Assembly: GCA_013407085.1 (NCBI GenBank) | Contig: JACCGJ010019042.1 | Location: forward strand, 101,138-165,137 | Source of the DNA: Atriophallophorus winterbourni | Lineage: Eukaryota > Platyhelminthes > Trematoda > Plagiorchiida > Microphallidae | Length of the DNA stretch: 64,000 nt | Reading direction: 5' to 3' | Shown: positions 56,701 to 64,000 of the stretch, in pieces | How the letters are laid out: each line of letters opens with the position of its first letter | Position numbering within the stretch: the stretch's first letter is position 1 | Made by a program: the position numbers and the translations under genes | Notes under the pieces: model-generated | Database searches by the model: none | What the model saw: only the letters and a program-made list of their open reading frames with translations | Told to the model about the DNA's origin: nothing

Positions 56701-59700
56701 TTCAAGTCACATTCCGCTTTAAAGCACGCCCAGAGATTCACACCAAACCGAAACAAGTCTCGCTTCGCGGCGAGATATCTTCATCACCATAACCAGGCGT
56801 GGGCACGACACGTAAATATAAACCGTCTTCGGGCAGACAACAAATCTGGCCAATCGAGCTCCACCTACAATCAGCCAACGCAGTGCGCACTCAAGCTTCA
56901 TTCAACACTCATTCCGTAAATGAAACACGCTCCCTTAGCAAAGTAAACGGATTACTTTGTTCGCATATCAGTAACTACAATGTCACTGGGTTTAAGGAAA
57001 CCAGCCTGGCGAGCGAATGCCCTCGGACATCCGATAGAACATAACAACAAACACTCGTTCTCGCTTGCATGTCCAACTTACACCATCATCATTAGTCTGT
57101 GCGAAATCCACTAGGCATGACAACAACATTATCCAAACAAACACACGCAGCACACCACAAAACACACAACAGCCAAACACAGCACAACGACTCACTTCGT
57201 ACGCCATTGAGATCCTGATCGTCACACGAAAATACATGAACCTGAAATACAAAACACGTGTGTCAAACATTATGAAACCAACGTGCAAACAAGACACACA
57301 CAGCTAGCGCGGGAAATCAGATCGGAGCTTTCAACACGGAAGTGATGACAGCCAAGGGATCACATCATTAAACATAGCAATAATAGAAAACATTATTCAC
57401 ACCAGCTGCACAGGCTCAGACACACACAACAAATAACAAACGCTGTCATTAAACCAACATCTAAGCATAGAACAAGGTGTACGCACAACACAAAGGCAAT
57501 GTGCGCAAGCAAGATGCGCACATCGTGGCGATTGTGCGCCCGAAGATTATTTCAGAGGTCAATAGCGCACAATGTCAAACACGGACACCAGCGACTCTAG
57601 CCTCTACAACAATTTTTCAAACAAGCATCACTTGTGCACAATAATCAACAAGCATTAGTACCGACACATTCCCAACCGCCATTCACCACGGTTCTAGTTC
57701 AAACGAAACCACTCAACAAGTGACACGCTATCTCACTTCAAGTCACATTCCGCTTTAAAGCACGCCCAGAGATTCACACCAAACCGAAACAAGTCTCGCT
57801 TCGCGGCGAGATATCTTCATCACCATAACCAGGCGTGGGCACGACACGTAAATATAAACCGTCTTCGGGCAGACAACAAATCTGGCCAATCGAGCTCCAC
57901 CTACAATCAGCCAACGCAGTGCGCACTCAAGCTTCATTCAACACTCATTCCGTAAATGAAACACGCTCCCTTAGCAAAGTAAACGGATTACTTTGTTCGC
58001 ATATCAGTAACTACAATGTCACTGGGTTTAAGGAAACCAGCCTGGCGAGCGAATGCCCTCGGACATCCGATAGAACATAACAACAAACACTCGTTCTCGC
58101 TTGCATGTCCAACTTACACCATCATCATTAGTCTGTGCGAAATCCACTATGCATGACAACAACATTATCCAAACAAACACACGCAGCACACCACAAAACA
58201 CACAACAGCCAAACACAGCACAACGACTCACTTCGTACGCCATTGAGATCCTGATCGTCACACGAAAATACATGAACCTGAAATACAAAACACGTGTGTC
58301 AAACATTATGAAACCAACGTGCAAACAAGACACACACAACTAGCGCGGGAAATCAGATCGGAGCTTTCAACACGGAAGTGATGACAGCCAAGGGATCACA
58401 TCATTAAACATAGCAATAATAGAAAACATTATTCACACCAGCTGCACAGGCTCAGACACACACAACAAATAACAAACGCTGTCATTAAACCAGCATCTAA
58501 GCATAGAACAAGGTGTACGCACAACACAAAGGCAAGCAAGATGCGCACATCGTGGCGATTGTGCGCCCGAAGATTATTTCAGAGGTCAATAGCGCACAAT
58601 GTCAAACACGGACACCAGCGACTCTAGCCTCTACAACAATTTTCAAACAAGCATCACTTGTGCACAATAATCAACAAGCATTAGTACCGACACATTCCCA
58701 ACCGCCATTCACCACGGTTCTAGTTCAAACGAAACCACTCAACAAGTGACACGCTATCTCACTTCACGTCACATTCCGCTTTAAAGCACGCCAGAGATTC
58801 ACACCAAACCGAAACAAGTCTCGCTTCGCGGTGAGATATCTTCATCACCATAACCAGGCGTGGGCACGACACGTAAATATAAACCGTCTTCGGGCAGACA
58901 ACAAATCTGGCCAATCGAGCTCCACCTACAATCAGCCAACGCAGTGCGCGCTCAAGCTTCATTCAACACTCATTCCGTAAATGAAACACGCTCCCTTAGC
59001 AAAGTAAACGGATTACTTTGTTCGCATATCAGTAACTACAATGTCACTGGGTTTAAGGAAACCAGCCTGGCGAGCGAATGCCCTCGGACATCCGATAGAA
59101 CATAACAACAAACACTCGTTCTCGCTTGCATGCCCAACTTACACCATCATCATTAGTCTGTTCGAAATCCACTATGCATGACAACAACATTATCCAAACA
59201 AACACACGCAGCACACCACAAAACACACAACAGCCAAACACAGCACAACGACTCACTTCGTACGCCATTGAGATCCTGATCGTCACACGAAAATACATGA
59301 ACCTGAAATACAAAACACGTGTGTCAAACATTATGAAACCAACGTGCAAACAAGACACACACAGCTAGCGCGGGAAATCAGATCGGAGCTTTCAACACGG
59401 AAGTGATGACAGCCAAGGGATCACATCATTAAATATAGCAATAATAGAAAACATTATTCACACCAGCTGCACAGGCTCAGACACACACAACAAATAACAA
59501 ACGCTGTCATTAAACCAACATCTAAGCATAGAACAAGGTGTACGCACAACACAAAGGCAATGTGCGCAAGCAAGATGCGCACATCGTGGCGATTGTGCGC
59601 CCGAAGATTATTTCAGAGGTCAAAGCGCACAATGTCAAACACGGACACCAGCGACTCTAGCCTCTACAACAATTTTCAAACAAGCATCACTTGTGCACAA

Positions 59701-59746
59701 TAATCAACAAGCATTAGTACCGACACATTCCCAACCGCCATTCACC

Positions 59747-60060
59747 ACGGTTCTAAACGTCAACAAGTGACACGCTAAAGTCGCTTTAAAGCACGCCCAG
59801 AGATTCTCAGACATCAGTAAATATAAACCGAGACAACGGCTATCTACACTTCACGTCACAGCAAAGTAAACGGATCCGCTTCACTGGGTTTAAAGCCTGG
59901 CGAGCGAATGCCCAGATAGATTCAACTTACACAATCACTGTGCGAAATCCACTATGCATCTTATCGCTCACTTCGTACGGAGATCGATCGATACATCCTG
60001 AAATCATCACCCATAACCTGGCGTGGGCACGCGACACGTAAATCATAACCACCGACACGT
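59747..60060. repeat. condensed 'skeleton' of a satellite unit
   Basis: About 310 bases replace 158. Short landmarks of a whole unit appear in correct order but with most sequence between them missing: CGCTTTAAAGCACGCCCAGA, AGCAAAGTAAACGGAT, TCACTGGGTTTAA, GCCTGGCGAGCGAATGCCC, TGTGCGAAATCCACTATGCA, CTCACTTCGTACG. The normal unit then resumes. Confidence 0.85.
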
Positions 60061-62159
60061 AAATATAAACCGTCTTCGGGCAGACAACAAATCTGGCCAA
60101 TCGAGCTCCACCTACAATCAGCCAACGCAGTGCGCACTCAAGCTTCATTCAACACTCATTCCGTAAATGAAACACGCTCCCTTAGCAAAGTAAACGGATT
60201 ACTTTGTTCGCATATCAGTAACTACAATGTCACTGGGTTTAAGGAAACCAGCCTGGCGAGCGAATGCCCTCGGACATCCGATAGAACATAACAACAAACA
60301 CTCGTTCTCGCTTGCATGTCCAACTTACACCATCATCATTAGTCTGTGCGAAATCCACTATGCATGACAACAACATTATCCAAACAAACACACGCAGCAC
60401 ACCACAAAACACACAACAGCCAAACACAGCACAACGACTCACTTCGTACGCCATTGAGATCCTGATCGTCACACGAAAATACATGAACCTGAAATACAAA
60501 ACACGTGTGTCAAACATTATGAAACCAACGTGCAAACAAGACACACACAGCTAGCGCGGGAAATCAGATCGGAGCTTTCAACACGGAAGTGATGACAGCC
60601 AAGGGATCACATCATTAAACATAGCAATAATAGAAAACATTATTCACACCAGCTGCACAGGCTCAGACACACACAACAAATAACAAACGCTGTCATTAAA
60701 CCAACATCTAAGCATAGAACAAGGTGTACGCACAACACAAAGGCAATGTGCGCAAGCAAGATGCGCACATCGTGGCGATTGTGCGCCCGAAGATTATTTC
60801 AGAGGTCAATAGCGCACAATGTCAAACACGGACACCAGCGACTCTAGCCTCTACAACAATTTTTCAAACAAGCATCACTTGTGCACAATAATCAACAAGC
60901 ATTAGTACCGACACATTCCCAACCGCCATTCACCACGGTTCTAGTTCAAACGAAACCACTCAACAAGTGACACGCTATCTCACTTCAAGTCACATTCCGC
61001 TTTAAAGCACGCCCAGAGATTCACACCAAACCGAAACAAGTCTCGCTTCGCGGCGAGATATCTTCATCACCATAACCAGGCGTGGGCACGACACGTAAAT
61101 ATAAACCGTCTTCGGGCAGACAACAAATCTGGCCAATCGAGCTCCACCTACAATCAGCCAACGCAGTGCGCACTCAAGCTTCATTCAACACTCATTCCGT
61201 AAATGAAACACGCTCCCTTAGCAAAGTAAACGGATTACTTTGTTCGCATATCAGTAACTACAATGTCACTGGGTTTAAGGAAACCAGCCTGGCGAGCGAA
61301 TGCCCTCGGACATCCGATAGAACATAACAACAAACACTCGTTCTCGCTTGCATGCCCAACTTACACCATCATCATTAGTCTGTGCGAAATCCACTATGCA
61401 TGACAACAACATTATCCAAACAAACACACGCAGCACACCACAAAACACACAACAGCCAAACACAGCACAACGACTCACTTCGTACGCCATTGAGATCCTG
61501 ATCGTCACACGAAAATACATGAACCTGAAATACAAAACACGTGTGTCAAACATTATGAAACCAACGTGCAAACAAGACACACACAGCTAGCGCGGGAAAT
61601 CAGATCGGAGCTTTCAACACGGAAGTGATGACAGCCAAGGGATCACATCATTAAACATAGCAATAATAGAAAACATTATTCACACCAGCTGCACAGGCTC
61701 AGACACACACAACAAATAACAAACGCTGTCATTAAACCAACATCTAAGCATAGAACAAGGTGTACGCACAACACAAAGGCAATGTGCGCAAGCAAGATGC
61801 GCACATCGTGGCGATTGTGCGCCCGAAAATTATTTCAGAGGTCAATAGCGCACAATGTCAAACACGGACACCAGCGACTCTAGCCTCTACAACAATTTTT
61901 CAAACAAGCATCACTTGTGCACAATAATCAACAAGCATGAGTACCGACACATTCCCAACCGCCATTCACCACGGTTCTAGTTCAAACGAAACCACTCAAC
62001 AAGTGACACGCTATCTCACTTCAAGTCACATTCCGCTTTAAAGCACGCCCAGAGATTCACACCAAACCGAAACAAGTCTCGCTTCGCGGCGAGCTATCTT
62101 CATCACCATAACCAGGCGTGGGCACGACACGTAAATATAAACCGTCTTCGGGCAGACAA

Positions 62160-62830
62160 CAAATCTGGCCATCGAGCCTCCACCTACACTCAGCCAACGC
62201 CGTGCGCGCTCGCTTCATTCACACCCTTCCGTAATGAACCGCTCCCTAGCAAAAGTAAAAAACCGGATGACTTTGTTCGCATATCGTAACTACAGTCACT
62301 GGGTTTTAAGGAACCAGCCCTGCGAGCGAATGCCCTCGGACATCCGATAGAACATAACAACAAACACTCGTTCCAACTTACACCATCATCATTAGTCTGT
62401 GCGAAATCCACTATGCATGACAACAACATTATCCAAACAAACACACGCAGCACACCACAAAACACACAACAGCCAAACACAGCACAACGACTCACTTCGT
62501 ACGCCATTGAGATCCTGAACGTCACACGAAAATACATGAACCTGAAATACAAAACACGTGTGTCAAACATTATGAAACCAACGTGCAAACAAACACAACC
62601 GACAGCTTTGCGCGGGAAATCATATCGGCTTTCAACAACGGAATGAGACAGCCAAGGATCCACCACACATCATTAAACCTAGCATAAGAAGAACATTAAT
62701 TCACACCATCCTCACAGTATCAGACCCCAAAACACATTAACACACGCTGTCATTACACCACATCTAAGCATATAACAAGGGGTAACCAACAACACCAAGG
62801 CATGTGCGCAGCAAAAATGCGGATGTGCGC
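62160..62830. repeat. satellite unit with many scattered indels
   Basis: In 62,165-62,345 and 62,600-62,830 nearly every 10-15 bases carry a one- or two-base gain or loss relative to the other units, while 62,390-62,600 is almost perfect. The pattern resembles uncorrected long-read sequence more than evolution. Confidence 0.8.
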
Positions 62831-64000
62831 CCGAAGATTATTTCAGAGGTCAATAGCGCACAATGTCAAACACGGACACCAGCGACTCTAGCCTCTACAA
62901 CAATTTTTCAAACAAGCATCACTTGTGCACAATAATCAACAAGCATTAGTACCGACACATTACCAACCGCCATTCACCACGGTTCTAGTTCAAACGAAAC
63001 CACTCAACAAGTGACACGCTATCTCACTTCAAGTCACATTCCGCTTTAAAGCACGCCCAGAGATTCACACCAAACTGAAACAAGTCTCGCTTCGCGGCGA
63101 GATATCTTCATCACCATAACCAGGCGTGGGCACGACACGTAAATATAAACCGTCTTCGGGCAGACAACAAATCTGGCCAATCGAGCTCCACCTACAATCA
63201 GCCAACGCAGTGCGCACTCAAGCTTCATTCAACACTCATTCCGTAAATGAAACACGCTCCCTTAGCAAAGTAAACGGATTACTTTGTTCGCATATCAGTA
63301 ACTACAATGTCACTGGGTTCAAGGAAACCAGCCTGGCGAGCGAATGCCCTCGGACATCCGATAGAACATAACAACAAACACTCGTTCTCGCTTGCATGTC
63401 CAACTTACACCATCATCATTAGTCTGTGCGAAATCCACTATGCATGACAACAACATTATCCAAACAAACACACGCAGCACACCACAAAACCCACAACAGC
63501 CAAACACAGCACAACGACTCACTTCGTACGCCATTGAGATCCTGATCGTCACACGAAAATACATGAACCTGAAATACAAAACACGTGTGTCAAACATTAT
63601 GAAACCAACGTGCAAACAAGACACACACAGCTAGCGCGGGAAATCAGATCGGAGCTTTCAACACGGAAGTGATGACAGCCAAGGGATCACATCATTAAAC
63701 ATAGCAATAATAGAAAGCATTATTCACACCAGCTGCACAGGCTCAGACACACACAACAAATAACAAACGCTCTCATTAAACCAACATCTAAGCATAGAAC
63801 AAGGTGTACGCACAACACAAAGGCAATGTGCGCAAGCAAGATGCACACATCGTGGCGATTGTGCGCCCGAAGATTATTTCAGAGGTCAATAGCGCACAAT
63901 GTCAAACACGGACACCAGCGACTCTAGCCTCTACAACAATTTTTCAAACAAGCATCACTTGTGCACAATAATCAACAAGCATTAGTACCGACACATTCCC

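Larger units (their letters stand above)
53889..64000. repeat. satellite array, 1,036-bp unit, runs off the right edge
   Basis: The landmark GAAACCAGCCTGGCGAGCG begins units at 53,891, 54,925, 55,961, 56,997, 58,033, 59,058, 60,244, 61,280 and 63,324; at 62,311 it is slightly damaged. Spacings are 1,034, 1,036, 1,036, 1,036, 1,025, 1,186, 1,036, 1,031 and 1,013, then 677 bases to the edge. Most units differ by only a handful of bases. The plus strand is rich in A and C (CACACAACAAATAACAAACG). No splice-leader, snRNA, rRNA or tRNA gene was recognised in the unit. Confidence 0.97.

Noticed and set aside
54920..63634. Repeated 101-codon minus-strand and 80-codon plus-strand frames in every satellite unit
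   Set aside because: They overlap antisense and recur only because the units are near-identical copies. Frame conservation under homogenisation is not evidence of coding, and neither frame has a domain or splice context.
53889..64000. Spliced-leader, 5S rRNA, snRNA or hammerhead-ribozyme gene in the satellite unit
   Set aside because: I looked on both strands for fluke spliced-leader starts, 5S landmarks and a CUGANGA..GAAA core and found none.
53889..64000. CRISPR array or prokaryotic system
   Set aside because: Units are 1,036 bp with no short repeat-spacer pattern, and the window is clearly eukaryotic (spliced genes, LINEs).

Overview
This is a eukaryotic (metazoan) genomic window, most likely from a parasitic flatworm and probably a digenean fluke. 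The grounds are introns of only 29-34 nt with normal GT..AG ends, two recognisable animal nuclear genes split over kilobases, and a heavy load of CR1/Jockey-like and RTE-like LINEs, Ty3/Gypsy elements and short interspersed repeats. The species call is inference. No rRNA, tRNA, operon or CRISPR was seen.

Layout. 1-1,400: left-truncated Ty3/Gypsy element on the minus strand (protease and gag). 2,300-7,300: LINE debris and two families of SINE-like repeats. 7,318-27,514: a DNTTIP1 (TdIF1) orthologue on the plus strand, rebuilt from ten exons whose splice phases all agree, plus a tentative last exon. Its introns of about 0.9-3.1 kb carry many copies of a roughly 230-bp SINE-like element (family A), an RTE LINE fragment and a MITE-like inverted repeat. 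29,300-34,100: nested, opposing CR1-like LINEs. 34,480-36,990: a decayed Gypsy pol with LTR-like flanks in head-to-head orientation. 37,170-41,640: a long decayed CR1-like LINE on the minus strand, from ORF1 through endonuclease to reverse transcriptase. 43,395-47,668: a PTB (PTBP1/hephaestus-type) splicing regulator on the plus strand with four RRMs, ten exons and six introns of 29-34 nt. 48,300-52,075: two RTE LINEs, one fairly long. 53,386-53,775: a short direct duplication. 53,889-64,000: a homogenised satellite array of 1,036-bp units that runs off the right edge.

The two host genes both act in nuclear gene control. DNTTIP1 is a subunit of an HDAC1/2 deacetylase complex, and PTB binds pyrimidine-rich RNA. 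Nothing in the sequence links them functionally. The most unusual features are the greatly enlarged DNTTIP1, the run of very short introns in PTB, the dense SINE-like family with a conserved GCCTG-GAT-CAGGC hairpin near its 3' end, and the 1,036-bp satellite with one 'skeleton' unit.
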